Below, in pieces: positions 8,705-15,968 of a stretch of 37,444 nt of DNA (within the stretch, counting starts at the first letter, position 1; each line of letters begins with the position of its first letter). The stretch spans positions 1 through 37,444 of the forward strand of contig JALOTJ010000027.1 of assembly GCA_025457965.1 (NCBI GenBank), given 5' to 3'. Source of the stretch: Spirochaetota bacterium (GTDB lineage: Bacteria > Spirochaetota > UBA4802 > UBA5368). Under the pieces are notes generated by a model. That model ran no database searches. It saw nothing but the letters and a program-made list of their open reading frames with translations, and was not told the origin of the DNA. The position numbers and the translations under genes were made by a program.

Positions 8705-9336
8705 CGCGACCTCCCGCCGGATTCCATTCCGTTTTTAAGTATGTTCATGAGATTGCTCTCGAATCGCGCCATATAATCGCCCTGGAACGCTATCTTCTCG
8801 ATCACGGTTCCCTGCATGGGAATCTGGATAATGTTGAAAAAGATGATCCCTCCGATGATCTGCATAAACGTATAGAGTGGATCAAGATCGCGGCGAAGCT
8901 CGCCCCTCTCCTGCGCCAGGCGCAGAATCGGCTCGATCTTCGAGATGACCGGCAGTACCAGGCGGGGGATGGCGAGCTTTTTAAAAAACTTGCCTCCGCC
9001 GGCGATCTCCCGAAGCATGGTGCGCAGCATGTTGCGGTCGACGATAGTGAGCGTTTCGATATAGCGGTGAATTATCGAATACAGCTGCTCGCGCGGGCCG
9101 CTCTCCTCCGCGATAACCCCGACCACGCGTTCGTATATCATGCCCGCGAGGTCGGAAACAATGCGCTCGTAGAGCGCCTCCTTGCTTTTAAAATGATAAT
9201 AGATCATGGCCTTGTTGACCTTCGCGGTCCTGGCGATGCGGTCGACGCGCGCGCCGTCGAAGCCGTGTTCGGCGAATTCTTTGCGCGCCGCCGCGAGTAC
9301 CTTTTCCTCGCTCGTCTGTTTGACCGTTTTTTCCAT
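8701..9336 (-). CDS. TetR/AcrR-family transcriptional regulator
   Basis: This 211-residue repressor has an N-terminal helix-turn-helix (about residues 12-55): VLAAARKEFAEHGFDGARVDR, then IARTAKVNKAMIYYHFKSKEAL, the classic TetR motif with the IYYHF recognition helix end. The remaining ~150 residues form the helical ligand-binding/dimerisation part. The start at 9336 is chosen because GAGGAG lies about 7 bases upstream; an in-frame codon at 9366 would put 10 extra unconserved residues in front. Its stop overlaps the start of the TolC-type gene (ATGA), so it is co-transcribed with the pump. Presumably it represses the operon promoter at 9897-9944, where a fitting palindrome lies, and is released by a pump substrate. 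This resembles CecR control of ybhG-ybhFSR in E. coli. Confidence 0.93.
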   Translation of the reverse strand: MEKTVKQTSEEKVLAAARKEFAEHGFDGARVDRIARTAKVNKAMIYYHFKSKEALYERIVSDLAGMIYERVVGVIAEESGPREQLYSIIHRYIETLTIVDRNMLRTMLREIAGGGKFFKKLAIPRLVLPVISKIEPILRLAQERGELRRDLDPLYTFMQIIGGIIFFNIIQIPMQGTVIEKIAFQGDYMARFESNLMNILKNGMESGGRSR

Positions 9337-9362
9337 TATTCTCTCCTCATTCGCGTTCAGAA

Positions 9363-9869
9363 TCATGAAAGCCGCTCGACAAGGGAGCCGAAGCCGAGCG
9401 AAACAAGCACCACCGGTACGTACAGCACCAGACCCGTGGCCGCCGTATAAGCGGCCCCTCGTGCGGTGACAAGCCCATCGCGGAAAGCGGCGCGAAACAG
9501 CACAAGCGTAAAGGGGATGTTGACGAGCACCGCGCTATAAACACCCGGCGCGGCCTCGCCCGCATGGATTGACATCGCGATATGGCTGAAGGCGTTGAAA
9601 AACAGGATCGACTGGATCCAGAGCGGAACATATGCCCAGACACCCCGTCCGAGTCTGTTCACCGCCAGAAAGCACAGGACTAAGGCCGCAACCGAAATGA
9701 GTACGAGCGCCGACAAAAACTGCACCTGCGTGACTGAATGAAATCCCGCCATGTGCCGTGCCGAAAATTCCACCATGGAAAGCGCCTCCTCGGCGTTGTG
9801 CAGCGCGAAGAGAAAGGGAAGCGCCCGTACCATGCCGGCAAAATCGATTGTAATCGGAATCCATTTCAT
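9363..9869 (-). CDS. HXXEE-motif membrane protein, first gene of the efflux operon
   Basis: A 168-residue membrane protein of the HXXEE family (unknown function). The name-giving motif is visible as HNAEE at residues 24-28, followed by a second conserved block (LFFNAFSHI) around residue 90. Hydrophobic segments lie at about 48-68, 78-95, 108-125 and 138-158. The start ATG at 9869 is preceded by AGGTAG; the stop is 26 bases from the tetR start, so the gene is the promoter-proximal member of the efflux operon. The HXXEE motif resembles a metal- or substrate-binding active site inside the membrane, but no activity is known to me. Its place under the same repressor suggests a part in resistance to, or modification of, the compound exported. 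Confidence 0.85.
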   Translation of the reverse strand: MKWIPITIDFAGMVRALPFLFALHNAEEALSMVEFSARHMAGFHSVTQVQFLSALVLISVAALVLCFLAVNRLGRGVWAYVPLWIQSILFFNAFSHIAMSIHAGEAAPGVYSAVLVNIPFTLVLFRAAFRDGLVTARGAAYTAATGLVLYVPVVLVSLGFGSLVERLS

Positions 9870-9896
9870 AAAGCTACCTGACCAAACGGTTATTTA

Positions 9897-9944
9897 AACT
9901 AACTATTTAGTTAACAATGTAGCAAAACCGGCGTTCCGTGTCAA
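9897..9944 (-). promoter_or_regulatory. Promoter and TetR-type operator of the efflux operon
   Basis: On the minus strand a perfect -35 TTGACA (9944-9939) is followed by a 17-base spacer and a -10 TACATT (9921-9916). Directly downstream, covering the expected start site, is a 16-bp inverted repeat AACTAAATAGTTAGTT (9912-9897): AACTAA and TTAGTT are perfect reverse complements around a 4-base centre. The palindrome placed at +1 of an operon containing its own TetR gene is the standard autoregulation layout. The distance from here to the first start codon (9869) leaves a short leader. The promoter is read directly from sequence; binding by this TetR is inferred. Confidence 0.8.
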
Positions 9945-10006
9945 CTTTTTTTTGAAACAATACGCCTGCCCGGGGGTCTTTTTTACCCGTACCCGGGGTA
10001 ATACTC

Positions 10007-10036
10007 TTGACAGGCGGTTGATCGGCCGGTTTAAAT
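10007..10036 (+). promoter_or_regulatory. Predicted sigma-70 promoter for the lgt-like gene
   Basis: A perfect TTGACA (10007-10012) is followed after 17-18 bases by TTTAAA/TTAAAT (10030-10036), which keeps four of six -10 bases. The leader to the start codon at 10091 is about 50 bases and carries GAGG shortly before the ATG. It is back to back with the efflux operon promoter, about 60 bp away. Confidence 0.55.
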
Positions 10037-10090
10037 CGGTGGTCGTCGAGAGGCATCCGCGAACCACAGCCAGGAAAATACGAGGCGCCC

Positions 10091-10843
10091 ATGTATCCAA
10101 TACTCTTCCAGTACAAGTTCATTTCCATCGGCGGCTACGGCGTCATGCTGGGCGCCGGCTTTTATCTTGCATTTCTTCTGTTCGAGCGCGAACTGAAGCT
10201 CAGGGACATGGACCCGGAGATCGCATACAGGGTCCTGCTGGCCGCCATTCCCGGCGGCATCGTCGGTTCGAAGATTTTCCATATACTCGAGCATCTCGAC
10301 GAATTCGCCGCGGACCCGGCGGGAATGATCTTCTCCGGGGCGGGGCTTTCCGCCTACGGCGGTTTCCTCCTTTCCTTTCTCCTGGCCTGGTGGATCATCA
10401 AGCGAAGCGGCGAGCCCTTCTTCAAGGTCGCCGACGCCGCGGCGCCCTCGATGGCGCTTGGCTATTGCTTCGGCCGCTTCGGCTGTCATGTCGCCGGCGA
10501 CGGATGCTACGGCATCGAGACCTCGTCAATCTGGGGAACGGCCTATCCGAACGGCATCGTACCGACCACCGCCGCGGTCTATCCAACACCGCTCTTCGAG
10601 GTGTTTTTTTCCTTCCTTGTACTCGCGCTGCTCATGCAGCTCAGGAAAAAGGGGCTGGCGGATGGAAAGCTCTTCTTTCTCTATCTCATCCTCAACGGCC
10701 TTCCCCGCTTTCTGGTCGAGTTCATCAGGCTGAACCCCAGGGGCGTCATGGGTCTTTCGCAGGCGCAGTTTATCGGGATACTGTTCATACTGGGGGGACT
10801 GGCGGGCTGGTATTACAGCGGGAGGCGCGCGGCCACGGCCTGA
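10091..10843 (+). CDS. lgt: Prolipoprotein diacylglyceryl transferase (Lgt) or Lgt-like enzyme
   Basis: Lgt moves a diacylglyceryl group from phosphatidylglycerol to the lipobox cysteine of prolipoproteins at the inner membrane. The 250-residue protein has about seven hydrophobic segments and recognisable family positions: GGYGVMLGAGFYLA (14-27), GLSAYGGF (85-92), GRFGCHVAGDGCYG (128-141), YPTPLFE (164-170) and PRFLVEFIR (205-213). The two arginines matching the essential Arg143 and Arg239 of the E. coli enzyme are present (Arg129 and one in PRFLVEFIR). Differences are the replacement of the usual GRIGN by GRFGC and of the FHGG histidine by AYGG. This belongs to the GRxGC-type branch of the family, so orthologous function is likely but not certain. 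Start: ATG with GAGG 5 bases upstream. It converges with the DUF115 gene. Confidence 0.82.
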   Translation: MYPILFQYKFISIGGYGVMLGAGFYLAFLLFERELKLRDMDPEIAYRVLLAAIPGGIVGSKIFHILEHLDEFAADPAGMIFSGAGLSAYGGFLLSFLLAWWIIKRSGEPFFKVADAAAPSMALGYCFGRFGCHVAGDGCYGIETSSIWGTAYPNGIVPTTAAVYPTPLFEVFFSFLVLALLMQLRKKGLADGKLFFLYLILNGLPRFLVEFIRLNPRGVMGLSQAQFIGILFILGGLAGWYYSGRRAATA

Positions 10844-10860
10844 ATAGTACCGTCCGAGGA

Positions 10861-12726
10861 TTATCCGCCAAGGGTCGCCGACATCTTTTCGATGACCCTG
10901 CGGATGAACACGCTTCCCTCGAGGAAGCCACGATACAGGAAACGCGAGCGCATGGCGACGCGCTCGTCGTTCGCGACGGCATTCTCTCCCTCGTCGACCT
11001 CGTAACCTTCGGTAATCGTATGGATGACGCGTTGCGCGGTAAAGCTTATCATGTCCTTCAGCGCGTCCAGCGATTCGATAGTCCTGTCGGCCTCCGAGAG
11101 TTTCTTTAACAGGTATTCCATCTTCGTGCGGTCGCGGTTCGAAGCGGCAAGCACCGAGCGGAGCTCCTCGGAATTGCGCACGGCCCGCTCCAGAATCGGC
11201 ACCAGCGCGTCCAGCTCACCCAGCATGGCGGTACAGCGTCGTTTGATCCCCCGCCTCACCTCCTCCGGGTCGCGGAGCGCGCTCATGCCCGCTTCGAACG
11301 CCCCGTCAACCAGTCCGAAGATAGCAACCCTGGAGTCACCGAGGCGGAGATCCCCGGCCGGAACGTGATTCAATCCTTTTATGCGGGCCCCGTCAAAGGT
11401 GGCGTTTACGAGAAGCGGATCCTTGCGCTTCTCAAACCAGGAAAGGAATATCATCATCTTCTGGTTGGTATGAACCAGCGGGGTGCGTATGCCCTGCACC
11501 AGTATGGCCGGGAGCGCGGTAAGCTGGAAGCGGTTGAACATGAATGGCGTATAAAACCTCCTCGTGCGCAGAAACACCTGCTCATCGAGATACGAGCCGC
11601 GCGCGTGGGCGAGCCCTCCGGTAAAGGCCAGGTCCTGGCCGACCAGCACCACCGACGAAACGCCGAGCCTCCTGGCGAAATCGTACGCGTTGGTTGAAAC
11701 CGAGCCCCCGTAGGCCAGTTCGCCTTTGGGTCCGGTGGCCTCCTCGATCCATTTGAGCATGGGAAATGCCATCCCCGCGAGCGCGCGCCTTCCCCGAAAG
11801 AGTCGAAAGACGGAAGGGTGTACCGTGGGATCGGCCACCAGCACGGTCCTGCCGCCCGTATCGCCCTCGAAATAGCGGGCATTGATGAGCTGAGGATCCA
11901 CCGATACGCAGAAGTGCGGCTCGATCCCGTGTTTTTTCAATATGCCGTACGAGGTATCCACCGCAACGACCACCGCGCGGTCCGCGTTTGCACGGATGAA
12001 GCCGATACTGTCCGACAGCGACGGCCCCGCCGCGGCGACGATGGCCGGAAGCCCCTCGAATTTTCCGTAAAAGGCCCCGGCCCCGGGGTTATCGACGAAC
12101 ATCCCGGCGTTGCGCGCGATGTTCGCCCCCCAGGTTCGCTCGAACTTCGCAAGTGTGGCGATATTCACTTCCTTCGCGGAGAGATAGGATTTCGCGATCC
12201 GGTGCAGGTTCGAGTAATACGACGGTGCGATCTGGAACGATCCCCGGTGGGTCAGGAATGAGACCCGGTAAGTCGACTTTCCGCGCAGAATATCCGCCAG
12301 TCCGTCCTCCGTGGGGTCGACCAGGATGTGCAGCCGTTCATCGCCAAGCAGTGTTGAAAGATCGCGGTGAGCGATGGCCGATCGGATCATGGCGGCGCTC
12401 TGCTCGAGAACCAGCACGACGGCATCTCCGGAAATGCGCTCGAGAAGTTCCGCCAGATGATAGGCGAAACCGAAGCCGAATACGATGAAGAGGTTGAAGT
12501 GTCCCGGCTCTATGCCGGCGATGAAGCGGGCGGCCTCCGTTACGGGATCGTACCTGCTGTGAACGGAGATGGCACCGCCCTCCTGCGCGATCTCGGGCAC
12601 CGGAGCGCCCCCGCGCGAGCCCGATACGCGAATGCGGGGGTCGTCTGCCGCTCCCGAGACGGCGACGTGGACCTGTACATGACGGCGCTTGAGGATCGCC
12701 ATATTTTTATCCAACAGTTCGGTCAT
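10861..12726 (-). CDS. DUF115 / Maf-like (6-hydroxymethylpterin diphosphokinase MptE-like domain) protein
   Basis: The 621-residue protein carries the DUF115 core at about 190-400: LPAIVAAAGPSLSDSIGFIR (GPSL at 234-237), VVVAVDTSYGILKKHGIEP (253-270), then VSVDPQ, and further on VVLVGQDLAFTGG followed by HARGS. In flagellated bacteria proteins of this type (Maf) are linked to flagellin glycosylation with nonulosonic acids; the same fold occurs in archaeal MptE, a pterin diphosphokinase. The flanking N- and C-terminal regions (1-190, 450-621) are helical and not recognised. The start at 12726 is fixed by an ATGA overlap with the stop of the transpeptidase gene; the longer upstream frame merely shadows that gene. 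Spirochaetes commonly carry such proteins. Co-transcription with a cell-wall gene rather than flagellin genes is noteworthy. Confidence 0.82.
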   Translation of the reverse strand: MTELLDKNMAILKRRHVQVHVAVSGAADDPRIRVSGSRGGAPVPEIAQEGGAISVHSRYDPVTEAARFIAGIEPGHFNLFIVFGFGFAYHLAELLERISGDAVVLVLEQSAAMIRSAIAHRDLSTLLGDERLHILVDPTEDGLADILRGKSTYRVSFLTHRGSFQIAPSYYSNLHRIAKSYLSAKEVNIATLAKFERTWGANIARNAGMFVDNPGAGAFYGKFEGLPAIVAAAGPSLSDSIGFIRANADRAVVVAVDTSYGILKKHGIEPHFCVSVDPQLINARYFEGDTGGRTVLVADPTVHPSVFRLFRGRRALAGMAFPMLKWIEEATGPKGELAYGGSVSTNAYDFARRLGVSSVVLVGQDLAFTGGLAHARGSYLDEQVFLRTRRFYTPFMFNRFQLTALPAILVQGIRTPLVHTNQKMMIFLSWFEKRKDPLLVNATFDGARIKGLNHVPAGDLRLGDSRVAIFGLVDGAFEAGMSALRDPEEVRRGIKRRCTAMLGELDALVPILERAVRNSEELRSVLAASNRDRTKMEYLLKKLSEADRTIESLDALKDMISFTAQRVIHTITEGYEVDEGENAVANDERVAMRSRFLYRGFLEGSVFIRRVIEKMSATLGG

Positions 12727-14576
12727 TGTTCTTCGAAATACAGTATGATCTTCCGACGGTACCCGACCGGGCTGCCCGGTTCGGGCGACTGACGGCGGAC
12801 AACGCCCCTGCCCACCAGCGAATATTCGACCATGGCCTCCTTTCGTAAAACCGCAAGCGTCCGGGTCGCCTCGCCGAGCCGCAATCCTCGGAAATCCGGC
12901 ATCACTCCACGATGAAGTACCGTCGTTCGCGGCGCTCCCTTCAGCGGATCGCCGGGGGCCAGATGTCCCTTTTTTACGCCCCTGTACGGCAGAATCCGCC
13001 CGGCGATCCGCGCGAACACCGGCGAGGCCGCCGCGCCGCCGGAAACGCTCTCCGGGGGCTCGTCCAGCAGAATAAGTATGCACACGTCCGGATCGTACAG
13101 CGGCGCGACCCCCACGAACGACGCCATGTATTTGCCGGAATCGTAACCGCCCCGTTTCATGGATTTCTGGGCGGTCCCGGTTTTGCCGGCGGCCTCGTAA
13201 TACGCCATGCGCGCTTTAGTCGCCGTACCACCCTCGACCACCCCTTTCATCATGCTCAGAAGGCGTGCGGCGATGTCCTGCCGTATGACACGACCCCGGC
13301 TCTTTGGATAGAAGGCCTGCAGCACGGCCCCGTCGTCGGACTCGATTGACTCGATCACCGTGGGGGCCATGTACACGCCCCCGTTGGCTATAGCACCGAA
13401 GGCCGCCACCATCTGGATCGAGGTCACCGAAATCTCCTGGCCGATTGAAAGCGAATACCGCGAGAGCCCCGACCAGTCGCCCACGCCACGGAGCAGCCCC
13501 GGAGACTCGCCGGGTATCTCCACCCCGGTCTCCCGTCCGAAGCCGAAGCGCGAGAGCGTTGCGTAGAGGTTTTCGCGCTTGAGCCGTTTTACGGCCTGGA
13601 TAATCCCCGCGTTGCACGAATGCTTGATGATGCCGTCGAGCGTAAGATCGCCGTGGACCGCCGTGCATTTTATCACGGCATCCGCGACCTCAATTTTACC
13701 CTCGCAGCGAAAGCGCTCCCCGAGCACCCCCGGATGCGTCTCGAGCAGCGCCGCCGCCGCGATGACCTTCAGCGTCGAGCCCGGCTCGAAGGAGTCGACC
13801 ACTGCGAAATTTTTCATGGCATCACCGGGAAATTCCCAGTATGCGTTCGGATCGACCAGCGGGTACTTCGCCACGGCGAGGAGCCTTCCGGTCTTTACCT
13901 CCATCACCACCGCGGCGCCCTGTGTCGCTCCGCTCTCGCGGACGCCGCGCTCAATCTCACGTTCGGCGGAGTACTGCACTACCCGGTCGATGGTGAGGCG
14001 CACGTTGCATCCTTTTACATAATCCGCGTCCGGTGATGTCCGTGCCGGGCCTTTCCTGCCCGTCAGCAGATCCTCGTATTTGTATTCGATACCTTCGAGT
14101 CCGGTGTTGTCCAGCCCCGCGAACCCGACGATGTTGGAGGCCAGCGTGCCATGCGGATACACCCGGTGGGATTCGGTCCTCAGGTACAGCCCCTGTATCC
14201 CCAGCGAAGCGATGCGCGCGGCGACGCCGTCATCGAGCTTTCTCCGCAGCCAGACGAAACGCTTCTCGCGCCTCAGGCGGTCAAGCACCGCCGGGCGCGG
14301 CATCCCTATGAGCGGTGCGATCGCGCCGGCGACGGCTTCGGGGTCCTTTATCTCGGAAGGGTTCGCGAAAAGCGACCTGCGTTCGACGCTTACGGCCAGA
14401 AGATTACCGGCCCTGTCAAGGATGGCGCCGCGGTGGACCTCCCTGTCGGCGTCGGACGGAACGTAAATTGAATCGGAAAAGTGCAGCGAAACAAGGCGAT
14501 AGGCGAGGAAAAGGGCCGCACCGAAGACCAGTACGCCGGTGAACACGACACGCCGCGAGAAGATGGGAAGGTTCAT
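12723..14576 (-). CDS. ftsI: Peptidoglycan D,D-transpeptidase, FtsI/SpoVD-type penicillin-binding protein with PASTA domain
   Basis: A 617-residue class B penicillin-binding protein that cross-links septal or cell-wall peptidoglycan in the periplasm. The N-terminal membrane anchor is at about 9-30. The dimerisation domain includes HRGAILDRAGNLLA (48-61). The transpeptidase domain has the active-site SxxK in FEPGSTLK (Ser267, Lys270), SCN (Ser320-Asn322) and KTGTAQ (465-470). A single PASTA domain follows at about 557-615 (MPDFRGLRLGEATRTL). The PASTA domain is typical of SpoVD and of FtsI proteins outside enterobacteria. Its stop overlaps the DUF115 start (ATGA). The gene sits 110 bp after signal peptidase I; that gap contains no visible promoter or T-tract, so the three genes are probably one operon. 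No ftsL, murE or mraY neighbours are present, so this is not the classical dcw cluster. Confidence 0.92.
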   Translation of the reverse strand: MNLPIFSRRVVFTGVLVFGAALFLAYRLVSLHFSDSIYVPSDADREVHRGAILDRAGNLLAVSVERRSLFANPSEIKDPEAVAGAIAPLIGMPRPAVLDRLRREKRFVWLRRKLDDGVAARIASLGIQGLYLRTESHRVYPHGTLASNIVGFAGLDNTGLEGIEYKYEDLLTGRKGPARTSPDADYVKGCNVRLTIDRVVQYSAEREIERGVRESGATQGAAVVMEVKTGRLLAVAKYPLVDPNAYWEFPGDAMKNFAVVDSFEPGSTLKVIAAAALLETHPGVLGERFRCEGKIEVADAVIKCTAVHGDLTLDGIIKHSCNAGIIQAVKRLKRENLYATLSRFGFGRETGVEIPGESPGLLRGVGDWSGLSRYSLSIGQEISVTSIQMVAAFGAIANGGVYMAPTVIESIESDDGAVLQAFYPKSRGRVIRQDIAARLLSMMKGVVEGGTATKARMAYYEAAGKTGTAQKSMKRGGYDSGKYMASFVGVAPLYDPDVCILILLDEPPESVSGGAAASPVFARIAGRILPYRGVKKGHLAPGDPLKGAPRTTVLHRGVMPDFRGLRLGEATRTLAVLRKEAMVEYSLVGRGVVRRQSPEPGSPVGYRRKIILYFEEQ

Positions 14577-14686
14577 TTCGCTTCACCGGGCATCCGATAG
14601 TATCCGAACCGTCGCGTCCACGGCCGCGACGGAGGGGTGCCGTACGCGACGGCGGCCGGCGCCGACTCGGCTCCGCGCGCCCCGCG

Positions 14687-15757
14687 TCAGCGTATCAGGC
14701 CAAGGCGGGAAAAATCAAGGTTCTTTATGTGCGCGGTGTTCCAGTAGAGCATAAGGGCCCGCCCCTTGATTCTCTCCACGGGTAGATAGCCGAATCCCCG
14801 GCTGTCGAAGGAGTTTTCCCGGTTATCGCCCATGGCGATGACCATGCCTTTCGGAACCACCCCTTCAATCTTTCGGTCGCCGAACCCGCGATAGCTCGTA
14901 AGTCCTTTTATATATGACTCTTCCATGCGATTGCCGTTTATCCAGACCGACCCGTCCGCGATATGGTACTCGTCACCCTCTACGGCGATGCACCGTTTGA
15001 TGAAGTCTTTTTCGTCCTCGCCGGGGGGTCTGAAGATGATGATGTCACCGCGGCGCACGTCACGAATACCGAGAAAATCCAGATGCAGCGGCTTTTCCAT
15101 TCCGATCATCCGGGGGATGGCCGGGCCATAGGTGATTTTCTCAACCAGCAAATGGTCTCCCACCAGCAGGGTATCCTCCATCGAGCCGGTCGGTATGTAA
15201 TATGCCTGAATGATGAACTGTCGAATGTGCATCGCGAGGATGAAGGCGACGAGCACCGCATCGAAGAAATCGTATATTTTCTTGAAAAGCTCGGTCCTTC
15301 GCGGCGACATGTCGTGCAGCTGCGCGAGCAGCGCCTGCCGGTCCTCCTTTTTAATGAGAGCCAGCGGAAACGACGTCGTCAGGTACTTCTCGCGCACGAC
15401 GAGGTTGCCGAAGAGGTTTACCTCGCAGTAGGTGATGTCATCGGCCTTGATGCGAACGCCGCCCGACGAGTGGAATATCTCGAACCCCGCCTTGTCGACA
15501 ACGATTCTGCCGCCCCTGAAGCTCCTGTACTTGAGGATGTTGTTGACAAGGCGTATAACGATTATGCCCGTAATGAGCCCGCCGATGAAAAACGCCCCGT
15601 CGAAGGGAATGGCCGCGGCAAGGAAAACGGTGGAATAGGCGAGCAGGAACGCGTACAGCGTCCGTCTTGAAAAAAAGCGCCAGGCCTCGGCGCCGGAAAC
15701 GATCGCGTACTGGCTCCCTGAAACGAGCGAACCGTCAAACCTCAGAAATTGTAGCAT
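14687..15757 (-). CDS. lepB: Signal peptidase I with extended N-terminal membrane domain
   Basis: Signal peptidase I removes signal peptides from exported proteins at the outer face of the inner membrane. The catalytic half (about 160-356) shows the serine motif IPTGSMEDTL (Ser192), the lysine motif DFIKRCIAVEGDE (Lys254), and box E GDNRENSFDSRGFG (310-323), preceded by a membrane helix at 165-183. Ahead of it lies an extra ~150 residues with two hydrophobic segments (about 34-51 and 54-72) and a beta-rich patch (80-130) that resembles a PH-like fold rather than part of the peptidase. The start at 15757 is preceded by GGAG with suitable spacing. It is the first gene of the predicted lepB-ftsI-DUF115 operon. 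The N-terminal extension is the odd feature; I do not recognise it. Confidence 0.93.
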   Translation of the reverse strand: MLQFLRFDGSLVSGSQYAIVSGAEAWRFFSRRTLYAFLLAYSTVFLAAAIPFDGAFFIGGLITGIIVIRLVNNILKYRSFRGGRIVVDKAGFEIFHSSGGVRIKADDITYCEVNLFGNLVVREKYLTTSFPLALIKKEDRQALLAQLHDMSPRRTELFKKIYDFFDAVLVAFILAMHIRQFIIQAYYIPTGSMEDTLLVGDHLLVEKITYGPAIPRMIGMEKPLHLDFLGIRDVRRGDIIIFRPPGEDEKDFIKRCIAVEGDEYHIADGSVWINGNRMEESYIKGLTSYRGFGDRKIEGVVPKGMVIAMGDNRENSFDSRGFGYLPVERIKGRALMLYWNTAHIKNLDFSRLGLIR

Positions 15758-15907
15758 TCAATTCTCCGCCAACCCGTACTGATCGATCTACTGGACTTCG
15801 CTCCGCTGGAGACCGGTGGGAAGCGATCAACTGTGAGTTGTTGTATTTGGAAACTTTCGTCACTGTTTGTTGCAAAAATCGCCGGGATGGCGCGCAACGA
15901 AATTTTA

Positions 15908-15936
15908 TTGCATAAATACAAGCACCTGTATAGAAT
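15908..15936 (+). promoter_or_regulatory. Possible promoter of the Helicase_C_3-type gene
   Basis: TTGCAT (15908-15913) and TAGAAT (15931-15936) are separated by 17 bases; the -10 keeps five of six consensus bases, the -35 only three. The region is conspicuously AT-rich against a GC-rich background, and a leader of about 27 bases to the ATG at 15969 would result. The start codon has no convincing Shine-Dalgarno sequence in front (a run of T precedes it). Confidence 0.4.
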
Positions 15937-15968
15937 AGCCCAATATCGATGTCCACAACTTTTTTATC

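Noticed and set aside
9970-10000. Two CCCGGG blocks flanking a T-run, as a terminator or operator
   Set aside because: CCCGGG is itself palindromic and common in GC-rich DNA; the T-run is in the loop, not after a stem, and the pairing beyond 6 bp fails.
12727-13083. N-terminal extension of the DUF115 protein by 119 codons
   Set aside because: It lies wholly within the transpeptidase gene in another frame; the ATGA overlap at 12723-12726 gives a natural start.
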